DNA of 14,754 nucleotides from JAAXGI01 sp963579625 (GTDB taxonomy: Bacteria > Gemmatimonadota > Gemmatimonadetes > Longimicrobiales > Gaopeijiaceae). Position numbers and translations under genes: made by a program. The DNA is taken from NCBI GenBank assembly GCA_963579625.1, contig CAUZHN010000057.1:1-14754 (forward strand), in the 5' to 3' direction. Of the stretch, positions 1-7,359 are shown in pieces (position 1 is the first letter of the stretch; each line of letters opens with the position of its first letter). The notes beneath the pieces were generated by a model. The model was given only the letters and a program-made list of their open reading frames with translations, was not told the DNA's origin and made no database searches.

Positions 1-80
1 AGACCAAGGGAACGAAGTGCTCTTGATCGCTCTTCCATTAGCCGCTTTTCCATGTACGCCAATTGCGACTTCGTCAACAT
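1..80 (-). CDS. DksA/TraR-like zinc-finger regulator, N-terminal fragment (cut by window edge)
   Basis: Reading the minus strand from an ATG at 78-80 gives 26 codons that run off the left edge. The peptide begins MLTKSQLAYMEKRLMEER and continues as a basic/acidic amphipathic helix. This is the typical opening of DksA/TraR-type proteins, where an N-terminal coiled-coil hairpin precedes a C4 zinc finger; these bind RNA polymerase through the secondary channel or are small relatives of unknown role. The zinc finger itself would lie outside the window. An in-frame GTG at 93-95 could add five residues. The gene is divergent from the YggX-like gene. A plus-strand frame (2-169) is also open over this stretch, but it has no recognisable similarity. 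The family call rests on only 26 residues, so it is moderate. Confidence 0.6.
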   Translation of the reverse strand, partial: MLTKSQLAYMEKRLMEERSRALRSLG

Positions 81-214
81 CGGACCATTCCGCACGAAAG
101 AAACCCACCGGGGTGCGCCGGGTAACTCGCAAGAGCAAGAAACCGGAACCGGACCCTGAACTAGGGTAGAAAGCTACTGATTTGACAGCCGCGAGTCTAC
201 TGTGGAGAAAGACG

Positions 215-493
215 TTGCAAGGCATTCACTGTAAGCGTTGTGGGAAGGAGAAACTGGCTCTGGAAAAGCCCCCTTTTCGTAGCGACAGAGGGGAAAGGAT
301 CCAGTCACAAATCTGTAGCGACTGCTGGGCGGAATGGCTGCAGCACCAGACTCTTTTGATCAATCACTATGGGCTGGATCCCCGAGAGAAGAAGTCGCGA
401 GACTTCCTTTATTCTCAGATTGACGAGGTCCTACTCGGGGACGGTGAGGCGAAGCAGGTGGATACGTCGAAGGAAGGCACCATCGATTGGTGA
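215..493 (+). CDS. yggX: Fe(2+)-trafficking / oxidative damage protection protein, YggX family, four-cysteine form
   Basis: This is a small cytosolic protein of 92 residues, the usual size for YggX, a family linked to iron handling and protection of Fe-S enzymes from oxidation. Family features are visible: the LEKPPF segment near residues 16-21, GERIQ at 26-30, then CW-EW-QHQTLLINHYGL (37-54), which matches the W..W...QT.LIN..L core of YggX. Two CxxC pairs (C6/C9 and C34/C37) suggest a bound metal, unlike the enteric protein, which has a single N-terminal cysteine. I chose the TTG at 215 because GGAG lies at 204-207, seven bases upstream, and the protein then starts where the family does. A TTG at 182 in the same frame would add 11 residues and has a weaker upstream site. 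The gene converges on rocD with 46 bp between them. Confidence 0.8.
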   Translation: MQGIHCKRCGKEKLALEKPPFRSDRGERIQSQICSDCWAEWLQHQTLLINHYGLDPREKKSRDFLYSQIDEVLLGDGEAKQVDTSKEGTIDW

Positions 494-539
494 AGACTTC
501 ACCCAGATCCTCCTCTCAGCCTCGGTTAGATCACTCCAC

Positions 540-1775
540 TCAAGCCAGGTCCACACCCTCCCCGAAGAGTACCGATGCGATATCCTCAAAGGTCTCTTCA
601 AGAGTCTCTCTCTCTATGACGAGAGGCGGAGCGAAACGGATGACCTGGTGATGTGTCTCCTTTGCCAGGATCCCTCGCCGCATAAGTGCCTCACAGAAGA
701 CCCTGGCCGATCCGGACGACTCCTTGATCACGACCCCAAGCATGAGGCCCCGTCCGCGAACGTGATCGATGTGAGGGGATGCTAGGCTTCGCAGCTCTTT
801 GATGAACCAAGCACCGAGCACATTCGCACGGTCCGCCAGCCCTTCATCTAGGACAACCCTCAGTGAGGCCCGCGCTACGGCCGCACCCAAAGGATTACCC
901 CCAAAGGTGGAGCCGTGGTCTCCTGGACGGAACACATCCATATACTCAGAGTCCGCAATCGCAGCCGAGACAGGATACACGCCACCGCCTAGAGCCTTCC
1001 CGACAATCAGAACATCCGGCCTTACGGCCTCCCAGTCACAGCAGAACAGTCGACCGGTACGGCCCAGGCCAGTCTGAATCTCATCCGCCATGAAAGCGAT
1101 CCCTTCGTTCGTGCAGATTTCGCGCGTCGCGGACAGGTATCCGTCCGGCGGAACCACTACTCCACCCTCTCCCTGTATCGGCTCCATAAGGAAGCCGACT
1201 GTGTTCCTATTCACGGCGGACCTAAACGCCTCGACATCCCCATACGGAACGATCCGGAAACCTGGTGTGAACGGCCCAAAACCGGTGCGGTAGCTTTCCT
1301 CAGAGGAGAAAGAGATGATGGTGGTCGTGCGACCAGCGAAGTTCCCTTCGCAGACAACGATCTCCCCTTGGTTCTCCCGAACACCCTTCACCTGGAGACC
1401 CCACTTCCGAACCATCTTGATCGCAGTCTCAACCGCCTCCGCGCCCGTGTTCATCGGGAGCGCCTTTTCGAAGCCGGTGGCCTCACAGAGCTCCGCTAAG
1501 AACGGGCCCATCTGATCATTGTGGAACGCACGGGAGGTGAGCGTCAAGCGTTCCAGCTGCTCCTGAGCTGCCCCAATGATCCTAGGGTGTAGGTGTCCCT
1601 GATTCAGAGCGGAGTAAGACGAAAGCATATCCAAGTAGCGGTTTCCCTGGATGTCCCAGACCCACACCCCCTTACCACGATCCAAGATTACTGGAAGAGG
1701 TTGATAGTTCTGTGCGCTCCAGCGCTCTGCCTCCTCAATGAAGACCTGGGTGTCGATTTCAACGGACTCAGTCAC
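540..1775 (-). CDS. rocD: Ornithine aminotransferase (ornithine-oxo-acid transaminase)
   Basis: A PLP-dependent class III aminotransferase (fold type I) that moves the delta-amino group of ornithine to 2-oxoglutarate, giving glutamate-5-semialdehyde and glutamate. It links arginine/ornithine breakdown with proline and glutamate. From the chosen start (411 residues, normal for the family) one sees SSYSALNQGH (52-61) with the tyrosine that sets ornithine specificity in known OATs, NTGAEAVETAIK (109-120), GRTTTI with R149, the PLP-contacting D231 in DEIQTGLGRTG, and the Schiff-base lysine K260 in GKALGGG. The Asp-to-Lys distance of 29 equals that of human OAT. The open frame runs 47 codons further upstream to 1916, but that part is low-complexity and Arg/Gly-rich. 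The GTG at 1773-1775 has AAAGG about nine bases upstream. The gene is divergent from lctP; no arginase or proline genes are in view. Confidence 0.95.
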   Translation of the reverse strand: MTESVEIDTQVFIEEAERWSAQNYQPLPVILDRGKGVWVWDIQGNRYLDMLSSYSALNQGHLHPRIIGAAQEQLERLTLTSRAFHNDQMGPFLAELCEATGFEKALPMNTGAEAVETAIKMVRKWGLQVKGVRENQGEIVVCEGNFAGRTTTIISFSSEESYRTGFGPFTPGFRIVPYGDVEAFRSAVNRNTVGFLMEPIQGEGGVVVPPDGYLSATREICTNEGIAFMADEIQTGLGRTGRLFCCDWEAVRPDVLIVGKALGGGVYPVSAAIADSEYMDVFRPGDHGSTFGGNPLGAAVARASLRVVLDEGLADRANVLGAWFIKELRSLASPHIDHVRGRGLMLGVVIKESSGSARVFCEALMRRGILAKETHHQVIRFAPPLVIERETLEETFEDIASVLFGEGVDLA

Positions 1776-1819
1776 ACTCTCACGCCTTTGACAGGGTGTA
1801 GCCTCAAGATGTCCTTGTC

Positions 1820-1849
1820 TTTTCGAGTTTACCCTTGGACCTGTGCGCC
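1820..1849 (-). promoter_or_regulatory. Weak candidate rocD promoter
   Basis: In the 164-bp gap between the divergent rocD and lctP starts, the minus strand carries TTGATC, an 18-base spacer, then TAAACT. Each hexamer matches four of six sigma70 consensus bases. It lies about 45 to 75 bases upstream of the rocD GTG. The spacing is acceptable but the match is poor. No convincing plus-strand promoter for lctP was found in the same gap. Confidence 0.25.
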
Positions 1850-1939
1850 GATCAAGACCCGAGAGGCCATCACCCCTCCCACTCCTTCGCCCTCCTGAAG
1901 GTTGCCCCACCGCCACTGTCGGCTTACCCTGGCACGATC

Positions 1940-3634
1940 ATGACTCCTGGCCTAGCTGCGCTTCTCGCCGTACTGCCGATCCTGGTCGCAGGTGTTCTGC
2001 TAGTCGGATTCCGAGTTCCGGCAAAATGGGCGATGCCGGCAGTTTATCTCATAGCAGTCGTGCTGGCGTTCGGCGCATGGCAGGTGGAAATCGTCCGGCT
2101 AGCGGCCGCCACCATCCAGGGCCTGTTCATCTCGTTCGATCTCCTCTTCATCATATTCGGAGCGATTCTCCTTCTGCACACGCTGGAGAGATCCGGTGGG
2201 GTCGCCGCTATCCGTAAGAGCTTTCGCGGTATCAGTGACGATCGCCGGGTGCAGTTGGTGATCATCGCTTGGCTCTTTGGCTCGTTCATCGAGGGAGCAG
2301 CAGGATTCGGGGCCCCCGCCGCAGTAGCGGCACCTCTGATGGTTGCGATGGGTTTCCCTGCGGCGAGCGCGGTGATGATCGGGATGATGATCCAGAGCAC
2401 GCCGGTGACCTTTGGAGCCGTCGGAACCCCGGTGCTAGTGGGGCTAGCCGGTGGTCTCGGAGGAGAGGCGTTCGATGCGACGATCGCTGCGGTAGGTATG
2501 GACATGACCGACTACCTCGGCTTAGTCACCCGTCGCATCGTACTGCTTCATGGGATAGCCGGAGTCCTCATGCCTTCCTTCATGGTCGTAATGATGACGA
2601 GGTTCTTCGGGGAGAATAAGTCTTGGACAGAGGGCCTCTCCATCCTGCCATTCACGCTTTTTGGGGGAGTCGCCTTCGTCATCCCCTACATCATCATCGG
2701 GTTTGTATTCGGGCCGGCGTTCCCATCTCTCCTGGGTGCTCCAGTGGGTCTCGCAATCGTAGTCTTCGCAGCACGTCGTGGTTTCCTCATTCCGGAGGAC
2801 ACTTGGGAGTTTCCCGACGCCTCGAGGTGGCCTTCGGACTGGACGAGTGGGCTAGAGGTGAAGGAAGGGGAGATGCCCGGGGGAAGGGATATCTCTGGAG
2901 CGGTCGCGTGGGCACCTTATGCGCTGCTCGGACTCCTGTTGGTGATTACGCGGCTTCCGCAACTTCCAATTCAGGGACTGCTTCAAGCGTTCTCAATCCC
3001 TTGGCGCAACATTTTTGGCACTGGGATCAGCGCGAGTACGACTCCGCTCTACCTGCCAGGCTTCGTCCTCTTGGTCGTGGTGGGAATCACCTTCTTCCTT
3101 CACCAGATGAGGGCCCCCGCGCTGGTGGCAGCCATACGGGATTCTGCCCGGGTTCTGGTCGGTGCCGGCTTCGTTCTCGTCTTCACCGTTCCGATGGTCC
3201 GGGTCTACATCAACTCGGATGTGAACGGGGCAGGCCTCGAGAGCATGCCATTGGAGATGGCCGCATGGGTGGCCACGAGCGTGGGGGGAGTCTGGCCCAT
3301 GTTCGCCGGGATGACGGGGGCTTTGGGCGCCTTCATCGCTGGCTCAAACACGGTGAGCAACCTCATGTTCTCTGCCTTCCAATACGGTGTTGCTGAACGG
3401 CTCGCTATGTCGACCATGATGATCGTGGCACTGCAGGCGGTGGGAGCCGCCGCAGGGAACATGATTGCGATCCACAATGTAGTTGCTGCATCGGCAACCG
3501 TGGGTCTACTAGGGAAGGAGGGTGCGACCCTGAGGAAGACGATCCTTCCGACAATCTACTACCTGTTGGTCATCGGGATCCTGGGCATGCTCGCTATCTA
3601 TGTGCTTGGGGTTAGCGACCCCCTGTTGGGATAG
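1940..3634 (+). CDS. lctP: L-lactate permease (LctP/LldP family)
   Basis: An inner-membrane proton-coupled carrier for L-lactate; relatives also carry D-lactate or glycolate. The 564 residues are almost all hydrophobic segments, and length and pattern fit the LctP family (TC 2.A.14). The family signature is clear: GSFIEGAAGFGAPAA at 114-128, followed by the STPVTFGAVGTP stretch at 153-164. Later conserved parts include the MTGALGAFIAGSNTVSN region, AAAGNMIAIHNVVAA near the C-terminus, and a last hydrophobic segment. The ATG at 1940 is chosen because residues before it, in a frame open from 1835, are Pro/His-rich and not membrane-like. Its ribosome-binding site is weak. No lactate dehydrogenase gene (lldD, lldEFG, glcD) is beside it, so the physiological substrate is not settled. 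Confidence 0.93.
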   Translation: MTPGLAALLAVLPILVAGVLLVGFRVPAKWAMPAVYLIAVVLAFGAWQVEIVRLAAATIQGLFISFDLLFIIFGAILLLHTLERSGGVAAIRKSFRGISDDRRVQLVIIAWLFGSFIEGAAGFGAPAAVAAPLMVAMGFPAASAVMIGMMIQSTPVTFGAVGTPVLVGLAGGLGGEAFDATIAAVGMDMTDYLGLVTRRIVLLHGIAGVLMPSFMVVMMTRFFGENKSWTEGLSILPFTLFGGVAFVIPYIIIGFVFGPAFPSLLGAPVGLAIVVFAARRGFLIPEDTWEFPDASRWPSDWTSGLEVKEGEMPGGRDISGAVAWAPYALLGLLLVITRLPQLPIQGLLQAFSIPWRNIFGTGISASTTPLYLPGFVLLVVVGITFFLHQMRAPALVAAIRDSARVLVGAGFVLVFTVPMVRVYINSDVNGAGLESMPLEMAAWVATSVGGVWPMFAGMTGALGAFIAGSNTVSNLMFSAFQYGVAERLAMSTMMIVALQAVGAAAGNMIAIHNVVAASATVGLLGKEGATLRKTILPTIYYLLVIGILGMLAIYVLGVSDPLLG

Positions 3635-3671
3635 GTCCTGGACAACAGTCCGCTGCGTGCGTTCCATGTAG

Positions 3672-3677
3672 TATATT
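3672..3677 (+). promoter_or_regulatory. Possible -10 element upstream of the DUF5916 gene
   Basis: TATATT occurs in the 135-bp gap after lctP, in an AT-rich pocket (GTAGTATATTCC). It matches five of six -10 consensus bases. The best upstream hexamer, TGGACA at 3639-3644, is too far away (27-base spacer), so only the -10 is offered. If used, the transcript would have a leader of about 85-90 bases containing the T-tract at 3722-3737. Confidence 0.3.
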
Positions 3678-3705
3678 CCTCGCAACTCCAACCAGGATTT
3701 CTGAA

Positions 3706-3728
3706 GCCTGAGCCCAGGAGTTTTTTTG
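3706..3728 (+). terminator. Weak intrinsic terminator candidate after lctP, ending in a T-run
   Basis: A short GC hairpin, CCTG-AGCC-CAGG (3707-3718), is followed two bases later by seven T residues, one G and six more T. Only four base pairs are seen in the stem, so it is weak. The long T-tract is clear and unlike the surrounding GC-rich DNA. It could terminate lctP transcription or be a U-rich leader in the next mRNA. Confidence 0.3.
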
Positions 3729-3769
3729 TTTTTTATCTACAGGTCTTTTTGAGAGCCACTCTGCGTTCG

Positions 3770-6028
3770 ATGCCACTAGAGCAGATTTCACCCTCCTATG
3801 AGGGACACATTTACGCTCGATACCCAGTGTGGGCCTTCGGGCTCCTTCTCGCTATTGCTCTTGGACTTGTCACGGCTTCACCTGGATCCTCACAGGAAAG
3901 CTGGGATCTCTACCAAATTGGGGCCATCCGAGTGGAACAGGGCCCGGAGATAGACGGAGTTCTGGATGACCCCGTCTGGCGGGCTGCAGCTGTCATTGAC
4001 GAATTTGTCCAGCAGGAGCCCGTTGAGGGAGCTCCGGCAACTGAAACGACAGAAGTACGCGTGCTGTACGACGGGAGCAGTCTCTATCTTGGAGTCCGTG
4101 CGTTCGACTCATCCCCCTCCGGCATCCTCGCAACCGAGATGAGACGCGACGGGAACCGCATCCTGGACGAGGACAATTTCCAGATCATTATCGATACGTT
4201 CATGGACTCCCAATCCGCATACATGTTCGTGGTGAGTCCAGCCGGCGCACAACTCGATCAGCAAATATCCGACGAAGGGGGCCGTGACCGGCGAGCGAGT
4301 GTCTCCGCCATCAATCGCGACTGGGATGGGGTCTGGTCTGTCGGAGTGAGCCCTACTTCGGAGGGCTGGATCGCCGAGATCGAGATCCCGATGGTGACCC
4401 TCAGGTTCCCCGATAGAGATCCGCAGTCCTGGGGGATCAATTTCATGCGGAATATCAGCCGCAAGAACGAGCAGGTATTCTGGGCGCCGATCCCAAGGGA
4501 GTTCAGCCTCACAAGGGTCAGCCTCGCGGGGAGCCTGAGGGATCTGGAGTCGCTGAACAGAGGGCGCGATCTGCGAATCAAACCGTACCTCACGGGAGGA
4601 GGGCGCAGCCATATCGAGGATGGGATCACGGCCAACTCCACGCAGAGCGATATCGGTCTCGACATGAAATACGGCGTGACTGCGGGGCTGAATCTTGACG
4701 TCACGATCAATACCGACTTCGCCCAGGCCGAGGTGGATAACGAGCGGGTTAATCTCACACGGTTCCCTCTTTTTTTTCCGGAGAAGAGGGAGTTTTTCCT
4801 AGAGAATGCCGGGCAATTCGCCGTGGGGACGACAAACTCCACCGGACGAATCGCAAACCTGTTCTTCAGCCGGCGGATCGGGCTCACGGACACAGGAGCT
4901 AGCGTCCCCATTCTTGGCGGAGCTCGGCTAACTGGGAAGGTGGGCAGAAACAATATCTCTATCATGGATCTCCAGACCGATGAAGCCTTCGGAGAACCGG
5001 GAGACAACTTCCTCGTTGCCCGTTACAGCAGGGACATCCTCCAACGCTCTAAGATTGGAGGAGTCGTTATCAATAAGGAGGCTAGTAGCGGAGGATACTA
5101 TAACCGTACCTATGCCACCGATGTGACCCTCGCTATCACACCGTCCTTTACGGTCGATGGGTTCCTCGCGGGCACTTCTACGCGTGGCATCTCCGACGAG
5201 CAGTTCGGTGGCCATATCCGAGCAGGTTGGCTCGACCAATCATGGCGGATCTACACCGAGTACACGGACCTCGGAGACAACTTCAACCCGGAGGTCGGGT
5301 TCGTGCCGCGGGTCGGGATCAAGAGGAGCAAGTTCCACTTCGAGGGGAATCCGAGACCTGAGCGTTGGGGTATCCGGATGATGGAGCCGATGTGGAACGT
5401 GGAATATTTTACCGACCAGAATGGCCGACTGGTAAGTCGTCGGTACCACCACATGGTAGGAACGCGATTCGATAATGCTGCCTATCTGAACCTCGTGTTC
5501 AACCGTCGTTTCGAGCGGTTGGATGAGCCGTTCCGGGTTACGCGCGATGTGGTCATCGACCCGGGCGATTACTCGTTCTGGAGCTTGAACATCAGGTTTA
5601 ACAGCAACCCAGCCCGCAGGTTCTTCTACGGGCTAAGCTACGCGCCGCAGGAATTTTATGACGGAGACCGGACGGATTGGTCTCTCAACGCCGGTTTCCG
5701 GATGAACGACCAGATTGCCACCTCTGCCCGGCTCTCTAAGAATGACGTGGCCCTCCCAGCTGGAAACTTCACAGCGGAGATCGGCTCCTTCCAGCTCGAT
5801 TACGGCCTCTCGCCGACAATGTCCCTACGCAGCATCATACAGTACAACTCCTCGTCCGATCAGTGGGGTACAAGTGCCAGATTCCGCTATATCTATCGGC
5901 CCGGAAGCGATATCTACATCGTCTACGACGAGGTCCGCCGCGATGAGACCATCTTGTTATCTCCTTGGGTGGAGCAGTTCCGCGAGCGGCAACTTATCGT
6001 AAAGATGACCTACCTCCTCTCGATGTAG
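3770..6028 (+). CDS. Exported outer-membrane protein, CBM9-like domain plus DUF5916 beta-barrel
   Basis: A 752-residue exported protein of unknown exact function. A hydrophobic signal segment lies at about 20-36, ending near ASPGSSQ. The CBM9-like beta-sandwich follows, opening with the hallmark IDGVLDDPVW at 61-70 and running to roughly residue 225. The rest is the DUF5916 region, with its signature (INTDFAQAEVDNERVNL, then the RFPLFFPEKREFFLE stretch, about 310-345). Alternating beta-strands with aromatic and charged residues continue to the terminal RQLIVKMTYLLSM, fitting an outer-membrane barrel. Members are abundant in Bacteroidota and Gemmatimonadota and are often guessed to bind or help import carbohydrates; no enzyme activity is proven by this sequence. 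I prefer the ATG at 3770, giving a signal peptide with a 19-residue n-region. A TTG at 3749 with AGG five bases upstream is a real alternative. The methyltransferase starts 79 bp downstream. Confidence 0.9.
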   Translation: MPLEQISPSYEGHIYARYPVWAFGLLLAIALGLVTASPGSSQESWDLYQIGAIRVEQGPEIDGVLDDPVWRAAAVIDEFVQQEPVEGAPATETTEVRVLYDGSSLYLGVRAFDSSPSGILATEMRRDGNRILDEDNFQIIIDTFMDSQSAYMFVVSPAGAQLDQQISDEGGRDRRASVSAINRDWDGVWSVGVSPTSEGWIAEIEIPMVTLRFPDRDPQSWGINFMRNISRKNEQVFWAPIPREFSLTRVSLAGSLRDLESLNRGRDLRIKPYLTGGGRSHIEDGITANSTQSDIGLDMKYGVTAGLNLDVTINTDFAQAEVDNERVNLTRFPLFFPEKREFFLENAGQFAVGTTNSTGRIANLFFSRRIGLTDTGASVPILGGARLTGKVGRNNISIMDLQTDEAFGEPGDNFLVARYSRDILQRSKIGGVVINKEASSGGYYNRTYATDVTLAITPSFTVDGFLAGTSTRGISDEQFGGHIRAGWLDQSWRIYTEYTDLGDNFNPEVGFVPRVGIKRSKFHFEGNPRPERWGIRMMEPMWNVEYFTDQNGRLVSRRYHHMVGTRFDNAAYLNLVFNRRFERLDEPFRVTRDVVIDPGDYSFWSLNIRFNSNPARRFFYGLSYAPQEFYDGDRTDWSLNAGFRMNDQIATSARLSKNDVALPAGNFTAEIGSFQLDYGLSPTMSLRSIIQYNSSSDQWGTSARFRYIYRPGSDIYIVYDEVRRDETILLSPWVEQFRERQLIVKMTYLLSM

Positions 6029-6093
6029 TGCCCGACTCCTCCTTCAGAAGAGCCCCCTCCCTGGCTACTACCACGGCACGCAGTGTCGTAGAC

Positions 6094-6099
6094 AAGGAG
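6094..6099 (+). promoter_or_regulatory. Strong ribosome-binding site for the methyltransferase
   Basis: AAGGAG sits eight bases before the ATG at 6108. It is one of the two clearest Shine-Dalgarno sequences in the window and fixes that start. Confidence 0.8.
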
Positions 6100-6107
6100 T
6101 TGGAAAG

Positions 6108-6995
6108 ATGAGGTCTGATGACCACATCGCTCGGTATTATGATCGGAATACCCCCCGTTTCCTCCTCGTTGGAGGCGGCGGGACCAGCCATTCGATCCAC
6201 CGTCAACTTTGGGCACCTGGCGTCGTCACGGTCGCGGATGCGTCCGCTTACATCAATCTCTTGATCGCCAATACAATCAAGGAGTTGGGTCTTACTGATC
6301 CTCTCTCCGTTGTCGACATGGGTTGCGGGGTGGGAGGGACCGTTTTCCAGCTTGCTGAGACCTTCCCAGCCAGTCGTTTCGTCGGGATAACAATTAGCCA
6401 GCGGCAGTACGACATCGCCGTGAGATTGACTGCTCAGAGGAATCTCGGAAACCGATGCCGGTTCGTGCGTGGCGACTTCCAGACGATAGAGCTGGATGTA
6501 AAGGCGGATCTGATCGTGGCGATAGAGTCCTTCGTCCACAGCGACTCCGCTGAGAGTTTTTTCACGGCAGCGACTAAGCATCTGTGGGACGGTGGATATC
6601 TGATGGTTGCAGATGACTTCCTGACCGGGAGTTGGTCCCGCCTGAATGATGTGACCCAGTGCCACGTCGAGGACTTCAAAATGGGTTGGCGTTTGCCTAG
6701 CCTGTGTACCATTGAGGAGTGCGTGCGCGCCGCCGAGGAATGTAATCTAGAGATGACGACAGATGCCGAACTCTCCAACCTCATAAGGCTAGACCGACTG
6801 AGGGATAGGGTGATTAAGCGGCTCAGTCCTTTGTTCCAGCGACTGAACCTGATCAGCCTTCCCCTCTTCGGAAACATGATCGGCGGCAATGCGTTACAGA
6901 TCGGCCTTCGGAAAGGGTTCCTTCAGTACCACCTACTGGTGATGAAGAAGCAGGGAGCCGGGCAAAGTGCTCAGACCCACTCTGAGACCCACTGA
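6108..6995 (+). CDS. Class I SAM-dependent methyltransferase, small-molecule (isoprenoid/quinone-type)
   Basis: A predicted cytosolic enzyme of 295 residues that transfers a methyl group from S-adenosylmethionine. Motif I, VVDMGCGVGGTVF (68-80), is the SAM-binding glycine loop. GITISQRQYDIA (93-104) is the post-I motif seen in the branch holding tocopherol/sterol C-methyltransferases, geranyl-diphosphate methyltransferase and cyclopropane-fatty-acid-like enzymes. RGDFQTIEL (121-129) is motif II. IESFVHS (139-145) fits the region that follows. The N-terminus (YYDRNTPRFL then GGGG and IHRQLWAPG, 10-38) forms the usual lid before the SAM fold. The C-terminal third (about 225-285) has mixed hydrophobic segments and may bind a lipid-like substrate. 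The substrate cannot be read from sequence. The gene follows the DUF5916 gene by 79 bp on the same strand, but an operon is not certain. Confidence 0.88.
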   Translation: MRSDDHIARYYDRNTPRFLLVGGGGTSHSIHRQLWAPGVVTVADASAYINLLIANTIKELGLTDPLSVVDMGCGVGGTVFQLAETFPASRFVGITISQRQYDIAVRLTAQRNLGNRCRFVRGDFQTIELDVKADLIVAIESFVHSDSAESFFTAATKHLWDGGYLMVADDFLTGSWSRLNDVTQCHVEDFKMGWRLPSLCTIEECVRAAEECNLEMTTDAELSNLIRLDRLRDRVIKRLSPLFQRLNLISLPLFGNMIGGNALQIGLRKGFLQYHLLVMKKQGAGQSAQTHSETH

Positions 6996-7320
6996 ATAGG
7001 GGGCCGATGAAGTTAGTGGTCGACACTTCGCCGTCCGTCAGCAGTACTTCCTAGTCTACAAAGGTGACAAGGCTTGGCCTAAACAAGGGGCCCAACGCTG
7101 GGCCACATTCACGGTCCGCCAGGGTTCCCGAGGATGCCGTGGAGCATACCGATCCATCCAAGCCAAAGCTCTGGACCCATCGCACCGCAAATCACCTCTA
7201 GGTGACCATTCTCGAGTTGGCGGGCAGTCAGGTGGAATAGATGAGCGAACTGCGCTTCTTCACCGGGACATGTTTTTGTGTTGGCCCAGCGAAAGATTAG
7301 AAGCTAGATCCCTAATCGTA
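6996..7320. other. Intergenic stretch with no confident gene
   Basis: Between the methyltransferase and the AT-rich inverted repeat there is no frame with a good start and ribosome-binding site. Three structures are visible: a GC hairpin GGCCC-AACGCT-GGGCC at 7089-7104, a near-palindrome TCACCTCTAGGTGA at 7192-7205, and a stem GATTAG/CTAATC at 7295-7300 and 7312-7317. None has a following T-run, so none looks like a normal terminator. A plus-strand frame stays open from 7000 to 7443 without a usable start. A minus-strand frame (7109-7303) contains a thymidine-kinase-like phrase. No tRNA arm pattern was seen. The stretch may be decayed coding DNA. Confidence 0.5.
7109..7303 (-). pseudogene. 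Possible remnant of a thymidine kinase (tdk) 5' end
   Basis: A minus-strand frame open for 65 codons encodes LENGHLEVICGAM at 7178-7216. Thymidine kinases of the TK1 type begin almost the same way: a short N-terminus, then G-LEVI-GPMFSGKT (the P-loop). Here the match stops at GAM. The P-loop GKT is absent, and the following residues (ending LHGILGNPGGP then stop) do not resemble the family in any frame I tried. There is no start codon or ribosome-binding site upstream. This may be a truncated, decayed gene fragment, or chance similarity over about ten residues. Confidence 0.2.
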
Positions 7321-7359
7321 CAGTATATAAATTATTTATACATAATAATTTATATACTG
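7321..7359. repeat. Perfect 16-bp AT-rich inverted repeat with 7-base loop
   Basis: The arm CAGTATATAAATTATT (7321-7336) and its exact reverse complement AATAATTTATATACTG (7344-7359) flank the loop TATACAT. Only three of 16 pairs are G-C, in strong contrast to the GC-rich surroundings. No T-run follows on either strand, so it is not a classic terminator. The repeat CTAGAT occurs on both sides (7304-7309 and 7364-7369), which could be a target duplication or chance. The stop codon of the candidate small protein (7350-7352) lies inside the right arm. It may be a mobile-element trace, a protein-binding site or an RNA hairpin at the 3' end of the nrdJ transcript. Confidence 0.85.

Noticed and set aside
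2..169. Plus-strand open frame at the left edge with a Lys/Arg-rich tail
   Set aside because: No recognisable similarity; the minus strand reads as a typical DksA/TraR N-terminus over the same bases.
1788..1793. TTGACA, a perfect -35 hexamer on the plus strand upstream of lctP
   Set aside because: No acceptable -10 at 16-18 bases downstream; best nearby hexamers are poor.
799..1898. Several plus-strand frames inside rocD (and similar frames opposite nrdJ and the gluzincin gene)
   Set aside because: They are shadows of well-supported genes on the other strand, with no family features of their own.
1776..1916. N-terminal extension of the rocD frame (47 codons)
   Set aside because: It is Arg/Gly-rich, has no family counterpart, and covers the intergenic gap to lctP. 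The GTG at 1775 has a reasonable ribosome-binding site and gives the normal length.
1835..1939. 35-codon N-terminal extension of the lactate permease
   Set aside because: Pro/His-rich and non-hydrophobic; family members start at the hydrophobic segment reached from the ATG at 1940.
7089..7104. GC hairpin GGCCC/GGGCC as a terminator for the methyltransferase
   Set aside because: Only five base pairs, about 95 bases from the stop codon, and no T-run after it.
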